This document shows positions 26,045 through 37,799 of a stretch of 64,000 nt of DNA, one piece after another; positions within the stretch are counted from its first letter, which is position 1; each line of letters starts with the position of its first letter. Where the stretch lies: the NCBI RefSeq assembly GCF_947179165.1, contig NC_077237.1, forward strand, positions 86,652,341-86,716,340. Reading direction: 5' to 3'. A program made the translations under genes and the position numbers. The notes below the pieces were generated by a model, which did no database searches, was not told the origin of the DNA, and was given only the letters and a program-made list of their open reading frames with translations. The DNA is from Solanum dulcamara. Taxonomy: Eukaryota > Streptophyta > Magnoliopsida > Solanales > Solanaceae.

Positions 26045-27599
26045 TGGAGTCGTTCCCCAGGTCGTTACGGATGCAACTATTGAAGAATCCAAGAAAATTC
26101 GACCCGGACCCCCGGCACCCAAAATATCTGTGGGCTAACACACACGAAAAAGTGGCAAAATTGCTTAATTCCTATTGCTCTGCCAATAAAATACTTCTAA
26201 ACCCCTCTAAAGCATCGTCGAGGCTATTGGAGTCGTTCCCTAAGTCGTTATGAATGCTACTATGGAAGAATTCAAAAAAATTTGACCCGGACCCCCTTAA
26301 CCTAAAAAAGCAGTGGCCTAACACACACGAAAAACTGGCAAAATCGCCTAATTCCTATTGCGTCGCCAATAAAATGCTCCTAAACCCCTCTATAGCATCG
26401 TCGGGGTTATTGGAGTCATTACCCAGGTCGTTACCGACGCTACTATGGAAGAATGGAAGAAAATTCGACCCGGACCCCCGGCACCTAAAAAATCTACAAG
26501 CTAACACACACGAAATACTGGCAAAATTGCCTAATTCCTATTGCGTCGCCAATAAAATGCTCCTAAACCTCTCTAAAGCGCCATCGGGGCTACTGGAGTC
26601 GTTTCCCAAGTCGTTACGGAAGCTACTATGGAAGAATGAAAGTAATTTTGACTCGGACCCCCGGCACCTTAAAAATCCGTGGGCTAAAACACACAAATAA
26701 CTGGCAAAATCGCCTAATTCCTATTGCGTCTATAATTAAATGCTCCTAAACCCCTCTAAAGTGTCGTCGGGGCTAAATGAGTCGTTCCCTAGGTCGTTAC
26801 GGACTCTACTATGAAAGAATCCAAGAAATTTCAACACGAACCCCTGGCACGTAAAAATTTCGTGGGCTAATACACACGAAAAACTGGCAAAATTGCCTAA
26901 TACCTATTGTGTCTCTAATAAAATGCTCCTAAACCCCTCTAAAGCACCGCCGAGGCTACTAGAGTCATTCTCGAGGTCATTACGTACGCTACTATGGACG
27001 AATCCAATAAAATTTGACTCAAACCCCCGACACCTAAAATATCTGTGGGCTAACAAACACGAAAAACTGGCATAATTGCCTAATTCCTATTGCGTCGCTA
27101 ATAAAATGCTCCTAAACCTCTCTAAAGCGCCGTTGGAGCAACTGGAGTCGTTCCCCAGGTCGGTACGGACGCTACTATGGAAAAATCTAAGAAATTTTGA
27201 CACAAACCCCCGGCACCTAAAAAATCTGTGGGTTAACACACACGAAAAACTGGCAAAATCGCCTAATTCCTATTGTGTCGCCAATAAAATGCTCCTAAAC
27301 CCCTTTATAGCATTACCGGGGCTACTGGAGTCGTTCCCCAGGTCGTTACGGACGCTATTATGGAAGAATCCAAGAAAATTTGACTCAGACCCCCGACACC
27401 TAAAAAATCCGTGGGCTAACACATATGAAAAAGTGGCAAAATTGCCTAATTCCTATTGCGCCGCCAATAAAATGCTCCTAAACCCCTCTATAGCACCGCC
27501 GGGGCTGCTGGAGTCATTTCCCAGGTCGTTACGGACGCTACTATGGAACAATCCAACAAAATTTGACCCGGACCCTCGGTACCTAAAATATTCGTGGGC

Positions 27600-29810
27600 T
27601 AACACACACGAAAACGTGGCAAAATTGCCTAATTCCTATTGGGCTGCCAATAAAATGCTCCTAAACCTCTCTATAGTGCCGCCGGGGCTACTGGAGTCGT
27701 TCCCCAGGTCATTACGGACGCTAGTATTGAATAATCCAAGAAAATTCGACATGGACCCACCGACATGTAAAAAATCGGTGGTCTAACAAATACCAAAAAC
27801 TGGCAAAATCACCTAATACCTATTGCATCACTAATAAAATACTCCTAAACCCCTCTAAAGCACCGCCGGGGCTACTAGAGTCATTCCCTAAGTTGTTACG
27901 GACGCTACTATAGAAGAATACAATAAAATTCGACCCAGACCCCCGACACCTAAAATATCCATGGGCTAACACACACGAAAAACTTGCAAAATCGACTAAT
28001 TCATATTGCGTTGCTAATAAAATGCTTTTGAAGCCCTCTAAAGCACCGTCGGGGCTACTGGAGTCATTCCCTAGGTCGTTACGGACGCTACTATGGAAGA
28101 ATCCAAGAAAATTTGACCCGAACCCCCAGCACCTTAAAAATCCGTGGGTAAACACACACGAAAAACTGGCAAAATCGCCTAATTCCTATTGTGTCGCCAA
28201 TAAAATACTCCTAAAACCCTCTATAGCGCCGCTGGGGCTACTGGAGTCAATCCCCAGGTCGTTACGGACGTTACTATGGAAGAATCCAAAAAAATTCGAT
28301 CCAGACCCCCGGCACCTAAAAATCCATGGGCTAACACACACAAAAAAGTGGCAAAATTGCCTAATTCCTATTGCGCCGCCAATAAAATGCTCCTAAACCC
28401 CTCTATAGCACCGCCGGGGCTGCTTGAGTCATTTCCCAGGTCGTTACGGACGCTACTATGGAACAATCCAACAAAATTTGACCCGGAACCTCGGTACCTA
28501 AAATATTCGTGGGCTAACACACACGAAAACGTGGTATAATTGCCTAATTCCTATTGCGTCACCAATAAAATGCTTCTAAGCCCCTCTATAGTGCCGCCGG
28601 GGCTACTGGAGTCGTTCCCCAGGTCATTACAAACGCTACTACGGAAGAATCCAAGAAAATTCGACCCGCACCCCTGGCACTTAAAAAATCCGTGGGCTAA
28701 TATACACGAACGGGCAAAATCGCTTAAATCCTATTGCGTCGCCAATAAAATGCTCCTAAACCCCTCTATAATGCCGTCGGGGCTACTGGAGTCGTTCCCC
28801 AGGTCGTTACAGACACTACTATGGAAGAATCCAAGAAAATTTGACCCAAACACCCGGCACCTAAAAAATCCGCGGGCTAACACACACGAAAAACTGGCAA
28901 AATTCCCTACTTCCTATTGCGTCGCCAATAAAATACTCCTAAACCCATCTAAAGCGCCGACGGGGCTACTGGAGTAGTTCCCCAGGTCGTTACGGACGCT
29001 ACTATGGATGAATCCAAGAAATTTTGACCCGGACCCCCGACACCTTAAAAATCCGTGGGCTAGCACACACGAAAAACAGGCAAAATCGCCTAATTCCTAT
29101 TACATCTCTAATACAATGCTCCTAAACCCTCTATAGCGCCACCAGGGCTACTGAAGTCGTTCCCCAGGTCGTTACGGATGCTACTATGGAAGAATCCAAG
29201 AAAATTCAACACGGATCCACCGGCACGTAAAATATTTATGGGCTAACAAATACAAAAGATTGGCAAAATCGCATAATGCCTATTGCTTCTCTAATAACAT
29301 GCTCCTAACCCCTCTAAAGCACGCTGGGGCTACTGGAGTCGTTGCCCATGTCGTTTCGGACGCTACTATTGAAGAATCCATAAAAATTTGACCCGGACCC
29401 CCGGCACCTAAAAAATTTATGAGCTAACACACACGAAAAACTGGCAAAATCGCCTAATTCCTATTGCGTCGCCAATACAATGCTCCTAAACCCCTCTATA
29501 GCGCCGCCAGGGAAACTGGAGTCATTTCCCAGGTCGTTACGGACGCTACTATGGAAGAATGGAAGAAAATTCGACCCGGACCCCCGGCACCTAAAAAATC
29601 CGTGGGCTGACACACACGAAAAACTTGCAAATTTGCCTAATTTCTATTGCGTCGCCAATAAAATGCTCCTAAACGCCTCTACAGCGACGTCGGGGCTACT
29701 GGAGTCGTTCCCCAGGTCATTACGGACGCTAATATGGAATAATCCATGAAATTTTGATCCGAACCCCCGGCATCTAAAATATCCGTGGGCTAACACACAT
29801 GAAAAACTGG
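27600..29810 (+). repeat. Duplication R1, copy a (18-unit offset)
   Basis: It aligns with 30,880-33,085 at an offset of about 3282 bp. Landmarks: ACGCTAGTATTGAA (27,719/31,002), CGGTGGTCTAACAAA (27,775/31,057), ATGCTTTTGAAGCCC (28,022/31,304), GGAACAATCCAACAAAATTTG (28,460/31,741), and CGTGGTATAATTGCC (28,529/31,810). Copy a reads ACACGAACGGGC at 28,706 where copy b reads ACACGAACAACGGGC. One internal unit differs strongly because copy b carries a foreign patch (31,495-31,663). Confidence 0.8.
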
Positions 29811-30036
29811 AAAATTTGCCTAATTCCTATTATGCCGCCAATAAAATGCTCCTAAACCCTCTATAGTGCCGCCGGGGCTGTTGGAGTTGTTCCCCAGGTC
29901 GTTACATATGCTACAATCGAAGAATCCAAGAAATTTAGATACGGCCCCCCAGCATGTAAAAAAATATGTGGGCTAACACACACGAAAAACTGGCAAAATT
30001 GACTAATTTCTATTGCGTCGGCAATAAAATGCTCTT

Positions 30037-30205
30037 AAACCCCTCTATAGCACCGCCCGGGCTACTGGAGTTTTTCCCAGGTCGTTATGGACTCTACTAT
30101 GGAAGAATACAAGAAAAGTCGACCCGGACCCCGACACCTAAAATATCCGTGGGCTAACACACACGAAAAAGTGGCAAAATTGCCTAATTCCTATTGCGCC
30201 GCCAA
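30037..30205 (+). repeat. Donor-like segment of a one-unit conversion patch
   Basis: By my reading this segment is identical over 169 bp to 31,495-31,663, 1458 bp (eight units) away. It contains the rare forms CACCGCCCGGGC, GGAGTTTTTCCCAGG, GGACTCTACTATGG and AATACAAGAAAAGTCGACC. The flanks differ: GCTCTTAAAC here, ACTCCTAAAC there; GCCAAGAAAATG here, GCCAATAAAATG there. Confidence 0.75.
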
Positions 30206-31494
30206 GAAAATGCTCCTAAACCCCTCTATAGCACCGTCGGGGCTGCTGGAGTCATTCCCCAGGTCGGTACGAATGCTACAATGAAAGAATCCAAGAAATT
30301 TAGACAAGCCCCCCGGTATGTAAAAAATCCGTGGGCTAACACACACAAAAAACTGGCAAAATCACCTAATTCCTATTGCGTCGTCAATAAAATGCTCCTA
30401 AATCCCTCTAAAGAACTGCCGAGGCTATTGGAGTCATTCCTCAGGTCGTTACGGACACTACTATGGAATAATCGAAGAATATTCGACCCGCACCCCGGCA
30501 CCTAAAAAATCCGTAGGCTAACATACACGAAAAATTTGCAAAATTGCCTAATTCCTATTGCGTAGCCAATAAAATGCTCCTAAACCCTCTAAAGCGCCAC
30601 CAGGGCTACTAGAGTCGTTCCCCAGGTCGTTACGAACGCTATAATGGAAGAATCCAAGAAATTTCGACACGGCCCCCCAGCACGTAAAAAATTCGTGGGC
30701 TAACATACACGAAAAACTGACAAAATCGCTTAATTCCTATTGCGTCGCCAATAAAATGCTCTTAAACCCTCTATAGCGCCGCCGGGGCTGCTGGAGTCGT
30801 TCCCCAGGTCGTTACGGACGCTACTATTGAAGAATCCAAGAAAATTCGACCTAGACCCCCGGCACCAAAAAATTATGTGGGCTAACACACACGAAAAAGT
30901 GGCAAAATTGCCTAATTCCTATTGCGCCGCCAATAAAATGCTCCTAAACCTCTCTATAGTGCCGCCGGGACTACTTGAGTCGTTCCCCAGGTCGTTATGG
31001 ACGCTAGTATTGAAGAATCCAAGAAAATTCGACACGGACCCACCGGCATGTAAAAAATCGGTGGTCTAACAAACACCAAAAACTGGAAAATCACCTAATG
31101 CCTATTGCGTCTCTAATAAAATACTCCTAAACCCCTCTAAAGCACCTCCGGGGCTACTAGAGTCATTCCCTAAATCGTTACGGACGCTACTATAGAAGAA
31201 TACAATAAAATTCGACCCAGACCCCCGACACCTAAAATATCCGTGGGCTAACACACACGAAAAACTTGCAAAATCGACTAATTCATATTGCGTTGCTAAT
31301 AAAATGCTTTTGAAGCCCTCTAAAGCACCGTCGGGGCTACTGGAGTCATTTCCTAGGTCGTTACGGACGCTACTATGGAAGAATCCAAGAAAATTTGACC
31401 CGAACCCCCAGCACCTTAAAAATCCGTGGGTAAACACACACGAAAAACTAGCAAAATCGCCTAATTCCTATTGTGTCGCCAATAAAATACTCCT

Positions 31495-31663
31495 AAACCC
31501 CTCTATAGCACCGCCCGGGCTACTGGAGTTTTTCCCAGGTCGTTATGGACTCTACTATGGAAGAATACAAGAAAAGTCGACCCGGACCCCGACACCTAAA
31601 ATATCCGTGGGCTAACACACACGAAAAAGTGGCAAAATTGCCTAATTCCTATTGCGCCGCCAA
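31495..31663 (+). repeat. Conversion patch inside duplication R1 copy b
   Basis: At this place copy a of the duplication (about 28,213-28,382) reads CGCCGCTGGGGCTACTGG and lacks the CGCCCGGGC and TTTTTCCC forms. Here one unit length is identical to 30,037-30,205 instead, while both sides follow the R1 copy. The simplest reading is gene conversion or template switching from the unit eight positions upstream. Confidence 0.7.
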
Positions 31664-32980
31664 TAAAATGCTCCTAAACCCCTCTATAGCGCCGCCGGGG
31701 CCGCTGGAGTCGTTTCCCAGGTCGTTATGGACGCTACTATGGAACAATCCAACAAAATTTGACCCGGACCCTCGGTACCTAAAATATTCGTGGGCTAACA
31801 CACACGAAAACGTGGTATAATTGCCTAATTCCTATTGCGTCACCAATAAAATGCTTCTAAGCCCCTCTATAGTGCCGCCGGGGCTACTGGAGTCATTCCC
31901 CAGGTCATTACAAACGCTACTACGGAAGAATCCAAGAAAATTCGACCCGCACCCCCGGCACTTAAAAAATCCGTGGGCTAATATACACGAACAACGGGCA
32001 AAATCGCTTAAATCCTATTGCGTCGCCAATAAAATGCTCTTAAACCCCTCTATAATGCCGTCGGGGCTACTGGAGTCGTTCCCCAGGTCGTTACGGACAC
32101 TACTATGGAAGAATCCAAGAAAATTTGACCCAAACACCCGGCACCTAAAAAATCCGCGGGCTAACACACACAAAAAACTGGCAAAATTGCCTACTTCCTA
32201 TTGCGTCGCCAATAAAATGCTCATAAACCCCTCTAAAGCGCCGACGGGGCTACAGGAGTTGTTCCCCAGGTCGTTACGGACGCTACTATGGAAGAATCCA
32301 AGAAATTTTGACCCGGACCCCAACACCTTAAATATCCGTGGGCTAGCACACACGAAAAACTGGCAAAATCGCCTAATTCCTATTGCATCTCCAATACAAT
32401 GCTCCTAAACCCTCTATAGCGCCGCCAGGGCTACTGAAGTCGTTCCCCAGGTCGTTACGGACGCTACTATGGAAGAATCCAAGAAAATTCAACACGGACC
32501 CACCGGCACGTAAAACATTTGTGGGCTAACAAATACGAAAAATTGGCAAAATCGCATAATGCCTATTGCTTCTCTAATAACATGCTCCTAAACCCCTCTA
32601 AAGCACCGCTGGGGCTACTGGAGTCGTTGCCCATGTTGTTTCGGACGCTACTATTGAAAAATCCATGAAAATTTGACCCGGACCCCCGGCACCTAAAAAA
32701 TCTATGAGCTAACACACACGAAAAACTGGCAAAATCGCCTAATTCCTATTGCGTCGCCAATACAATGCTCCTAAACCCCTCTATAGCGCCGCCAGGGAAA
32801 CTGGAGTCATTCCCCAGGTCGTTACGGACGCTAATATGGAAGAATGGAAGAAAATTCGACCCGGACCCCCGGCACCTAAAAAATCTGTGGGCTGACACAA
32901 ACGAAAAACTTGCAAATTTGCCTAATTTCTATTGCGTCGCCAATAAAATGCTCCTAAACGCCTCTACAGCGACGTCGGGG

Positions 32981-33000
32981 CTACTGGAGTCATTACGGAT
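32981..33000 (+). repeat. 12-bp deletion in monomer (GTCATTACGG)
   Basis: CTACTGGAGTCATTACGGAT lacks one 12-bp period of the GTCGTTCCCCAGGTCGTT element. In the duplicate copy at about 29,700 the element is complete (GGAGTCGTTCCCCAGGTCATTACGG), so the loss happened after the duplication. Confidence 0.85.
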
Positions 33001-33112
33001 GCTACTATGGAAGAATCCATGAAAACTTGATCCGAACCCCCGACACCTAAAATATCCGTGGGCTAACACACATGAAAAAGTGGTAAAATTGCCTAATTCC
33101 TATTGCGCCGCC

Positions 33113-33346
33113 AATAAAATGCTCCTAAACCCCTCTATAGCGCCGCCGGGGAAACTGGAGTCGTTCTCCAGGTCCTTATGGACGCTACTATTGTAGAATA
33201 CAAAAAAATTCGACCCGAACTCTCGGCACCTAAAAAATACTTACGCATACACAAGAAATTTAGACATGGCCCCCCGACATGTAAAAATTCTGTGGGCTAA
33301 CACACACGAAAAACTGGCAAAATTGTCTAATTTCTATTGCGTCGCC
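33113..33346 (+). repeat. Expanded monomer, 234 bp (51-bp insertion)
   Basis: After ACTTACGCATACACA at 33,240-33,253 the sequence jumps back to AGAAATTTAGACATGGCC and repeats the box and A-tract region of another unit type. The likely shared word is AAGAAA. Two unit types are therefore fused within one unit. Confidence 0.8.
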
Positions 33347-36300
33347 AATAAAATGCTCTTAAACACCTCTATAGCACCGCCGGGGCTACTAGAGTCATTC
33401 CCCAGGTCGTTACGGACGCTACTATGGAAGAATCCAAGAAAATTCGACCTGGATTTCCGGCACCTAAAATATCCGTGGGCTAACACACACGAAAAAATGG
33501 CAAAATTGCTTAATTCTTATTGCGTCGCCAATAAAATACTCCTAAACCCCTCTAAAGCGCTACCGGGGATACTGGAGTCGTTCCCCAGGTCGTTACGGAC
33601 GCTACAATAGAAGAATCCAAGAAAATTCAACCCGCACCCTGGCACCTAAAAAATCCGTGGGCTTACATACACGAAACATTTGCAAAATCGCCTAATTCCT
33701 ATTACGACGCCAATAAAATGCTCCTAAACCCTCTATAGAGCCGCCAGGGCTGCTGGAGTTGTTCCCCAGGTCGTTAAGGAATCTACTTTTAAAGAATCCA
33801 AGAAAATTTGACCTAGACCCCTGGCACCTAAAAATTCTGTGGGCTAACACACACGAAAAACTAGCAAAATCGCCTAATTCCTATTGCATCGCCAATAAAA
33901 TGCTCCTAAACCTCTATATAGTGCCGCCAGGGCTACTGGAGTCGTTCCCCAGTTCGTTACGGACTCTACTATTGAAGAATCCAAGAAAATTCAACAGGGA
34001 CACAACGGCACGTAAAAAATTGATGGGCTAACAAACACGAAAAACTGGCAAAATCGCCTAATGCCTATTGCGTCTCTAATAATATGCTCCTAAACCCCTC
34101 TAAAGCACCGTCGGGGCTACTGGAGTCATTCCCTAAGTCGTTACGGACGCTACTATAGAAGAATCCAATAAAATTCGACCCGGACCCCCGACACCTAAAA
34201 TATCTGTGGGCTAACAAACACGAAAAACTGGCAAAATCGCCTAATTCCTATTGCGTCGCCAATACAATGCTCTTAAACCCCTCTATAGTGCCACCAGGGA
34301 AACTGGAGTCATTCCCTAGGTCGTTACGGACGCTACTATGGAAGAATGGAAGAAAATTCGACCCGGACCCCTGGAACCTAAAATATTTGTGTGCGAACAC
34401 ACACAAAAAACTGGCAAAAATTCCTAATTCCTATTGTGTCTCTAATAAAATGCTCCTAAACCCCTCTAAAGCACCGCCGGGTCTACTGGAGTCATTCCCC
34501 AGGTAGTTACGGATGCTACAATGGAAGATTCCAAGAAATTTCGACACGGCCCCCCAGCACGTAAAAAATCCGTGGGCTAACACACAAGAAAAACTGGCAA
34601 AATCGCCTAATTCCTATTGCATCTCTATTAAAATGCTCATAAACCCCTCTAAAGCACCGCCGGGGCTACTGGCTTCGTTCCCCAGGTCATTACGGATGCT
34701 ACTATGGAAGAATCCAAGAAATTCGACCTGGACCCTCGGTACCTAAAATATCCGTGGGCTAACACATACGAAAAAGTGGCAAAATTGTCTAATTCCCATT
34801 GTGCCGCCAATAAAATGCTCCTAACCCCTCTATAGCGCCACCGGGGCTACTGGAGTCGTTCCCCAGGTCGTTACGGATGTTACAATGAAATAATACAAGA
34901 AATTTAGATAAGGACCCCGGCATGTAAAAAATTCGTGGGCTAACACACACGAAAAACTTGCAAAATCACCTAATTCCTGTTGCGTCGCCAATAAAATGCT
35001 CCTAAACCCCTTTAAAGCGCCGCCGGGGCTACTGGAGTCGTGCCCCAAGTCGTTACGGACGTTACTATGGAAGAATCTAAGAAAATTTGAACCGGACCCC
35101 CAGCACCTAAAAAATCCGTAGGCAAACATACACGAAAACTGGCAAAACCGCCTAATTCCTATTGCGTCGCCAATAAAATGCTCCTAAAAACCTCTAAAGC
35201 GCCGCAAGGGCTATTGGACTCATTCCCCAGGTCGTTACGGACGCTATAATGGAAGATTCCAAGAAATTTTGACATGTCCCCCCAGCACGTAAAAAATCCG
35301 TGGGCTAACAAACACGAAAAATTGGCAAAATTGCCTAATTTGTATTGCGTCGCCAATAAAATGCTCCTAAACCCCTCTAAAGCACCGCCGGGTCTACTGG
35401 AGTCGTTCCCAAGATCGTTACAGACGCTATAATGGAAGACTCCAAGATATTTCGACACGTCCCCCCAGCACGTAAAAAATCTGTGGGCTAACACACACGA
35501 AAAATTGGCAAAATCCCCTAATTCCTATTGCGTCTTAAATAAAATGGTCCTAAACCCTTCTAAAGCGCCGCCGGGGCTACTGGAGTCGTTCCCAGGTCGT
35601 TACGGATGCTACTATGGAAGAATCCAAGAAAATTCTACCCGGACCCCCGGCACCTAAAAAATCCATGGGCTAACACACATGAAAAACTGGCAAAATCGCC
35701 TAATACCTATTGCGTCTCAAATAAAAAGCTCCTAAACCCCTCTAAAGCGCCACCGGGGCTACTGGAGTCGTTCCCGGGTCGTTACGGATGCTACTATGAA
35801 AGAATCCAAGAATATTCAACCCGGACCCTCGGCGCCTAAAAAATCCGCGGGCTGACACACACGAAAAACTGGCAAAATTACCTAATTCCTATTAAGTCGC
35901 TAATAAAATGCTTTTGAACCCCTCTATAGCACTGCTGGGGCTACTGCAGTCGTTGCCCAGGTCGTTACGGGACTCTACTATTGAAGAATCCAAGAAAATT
36001 CGACCCGGACCCCCGGCACCTAAAATATCCGTTGGCTAACACACACGAAAAAGTGGAAAAATATCCTAATTCCCATTATGCCACCAATAAAATGCTCCTA
36101 AGCCCCTCTAAAGCGCCGTCGGAGCTACTGGAGTCGTTCTCCAGGTCGTTACGGATGTTACTATGGAAGAATCCAAGAAAATTTGAACAGGACCCCCGGC
36201 ACCTAAAAAATCTATGGGAAAACATACACGAAAAACTGTCAAAATCGCCTAATTCCTATTGCATCGCTAATAAAATGCTCCTAAAACCCTCTAAAGCGCC

Positions 36301-36764
36301 GCAGGGGCTACTGGAGTCGTTCCCTAGGTTTTTATGGACGCTATAATGGAAGATTCCAAGAAATTTCGACACGGCCCCCCAGCACGTAAAAAACCGTGGG
36401 CTAACACACACGCAAAACTGGCAAAATTGCCTAATTCCTATTGCGTCTCAAATAAAATGCTCCTAAACCCCTCTAAAGCGCCGCCGGGGCTACAAGAGTC
36501 GTTCCACAGGTCGTTATGGACGCTACTATGGAAGAATCCATGAAAATTCGACCCGGACCCTCGGCACCTAAAAACTCTGTGGGCTAACACACACAAAAAA
36601 CTGGCAAAATTGCCTAATTTCTATTGCGTCGCCAATAAAATGCTCCTGAACCACTCTAAAGCGCCATTGGGGCTACTGGAGTTGTTCCCTAGGTCGTTAC
36701 GGATGCTACAATGGAAGAATCTAAGAAAATTCAACCCGCACCCCCGACACCTTAAAAATCTGTG

Positions 36765-37320
36765 TACTAACACACACGAAAATCTTACAGCATCGCTTAA
36801 TTCCTATTGCGTCGCCAATAAAATGCTCCTAAACCCCTTTATAGCACCGCCGGGGCTACTGGAGTCGTTCCCCAGGTCGTTACGGATGCTACTATTGAAA
36901 AATCCAAGAAAATTCGACCCAGACCTCTGGCACCAAAATATCCGTGGGCTAACACACATGAAAAGGTGGCAAAATTGCCTAATTCCTATTGCGCCGCCAA
37001 TAAAATGCTCCTAAACCCCTCTATAGTGCCGCTGGGGCTACTGGAGTCGTTCTCCAGGTCATTACAGACGCTACTATGGAAGAATCTAACAAATTTTGAC
37101 CCGGACCCTCGGCACCTAAAAAATCCGTGGGCTAACACACATGAAAAACTTGCAAAATCCCCTAATTCCTATTGCGTCTCTAATAAAATGCTCCTAAACC
37201 CCTCTAAACTGCCGTTGGGGCTATTGGAGTCGTTCCCCAGGTCGTTACAAATGCTACTATGGAAGAATCCAAGAAATTTCAACACGGAACCCAAGCACGT
37301 AAAAATTCTGTGGGCTAACA
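36765..37320 (+). repeat. Diverged copy of block K inside the right domain
   Basis: The variant order resembles the left-domain block: CTTACAGCATCGCTTAATT, then CCTCTGGCACC, then a CGCCGCC end, a TCTAACAAATTTTGACCCGG unit, CTCTAAACTGCCGTT, and TTTCAACACGGAACCCAAGCACGT. A second weak copy follows at about 37.8-38.3 kb. It shows that left-type blocks persist in the right domain in older form. Confidence 0.45.
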
Positions 37321-37729
37321 CACATGAAAAACTGGCAAAATCGCCTAATTACTATTGTGTCTCTAATAAAATGCTCCTAAGCCCCTCTAAACCACTGCCG
37401 GGGAGACTGGAGTCGTACCCCAGGTCGTTACGGACGCTACTATGGAAGAATCCAAGAAAATTTGACCCGGAACCCCGGCACCTAAAAGTTCCGTGGGGTA
37501 ATACACGTAAAATTGGCAAAAATTGCCTAATTCCTATTTCGACGCCAATAAAATGCTCTTAAACCCCTCTAAAACGCCGCCGAGGCTATCGAAGTCGTTC
37601 CCCAGGTTGTTACGGATGCTACTATTGAAGAATCTAAGAAATTTCGACCTGGACCCCCGGTACCTAAAATATCCGTGGGCTAACACAAACGAAAAACTGG
37701 CAAAATTGCCTAATTTCTATTGCGTCACC

Positions 37730-37799
37730 AATAAAATGCTCTTAAACACCTCTATAGCACCGCTAATAAAATACTCCTAAACTCCTCTATAGCACCGTC
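37730..37799 (+). repeat. 35-bp partial tandem duplication
   Basis: AATAAAATGCTCTTAAAC at 37,730 is followed after only 35 bp by AATAAAATACTCCTAAAC at 37,765; both run to CCTCTATAGCACCG. The join is CACCGC to TAATAAAAT. The second half carries different bases, so it is a switch between unit types rather than a simple copy. Confidence 0.85.

Larger units (their letters stand above)
30880..33085 (+). repeat. Duplication R1, copy b
   Basis: This is the partner of 27,600-29,810. Differences include a 12-bp loss at about 32,990 (GGAGTCATTACGG in place of GGAGTCGTTCCCCAGGTCATTACGG) and a replaced unit at 31,495-31,663. It is followed at 33,113 by a rearranged 234-bp unit. Confidence 0.8.
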
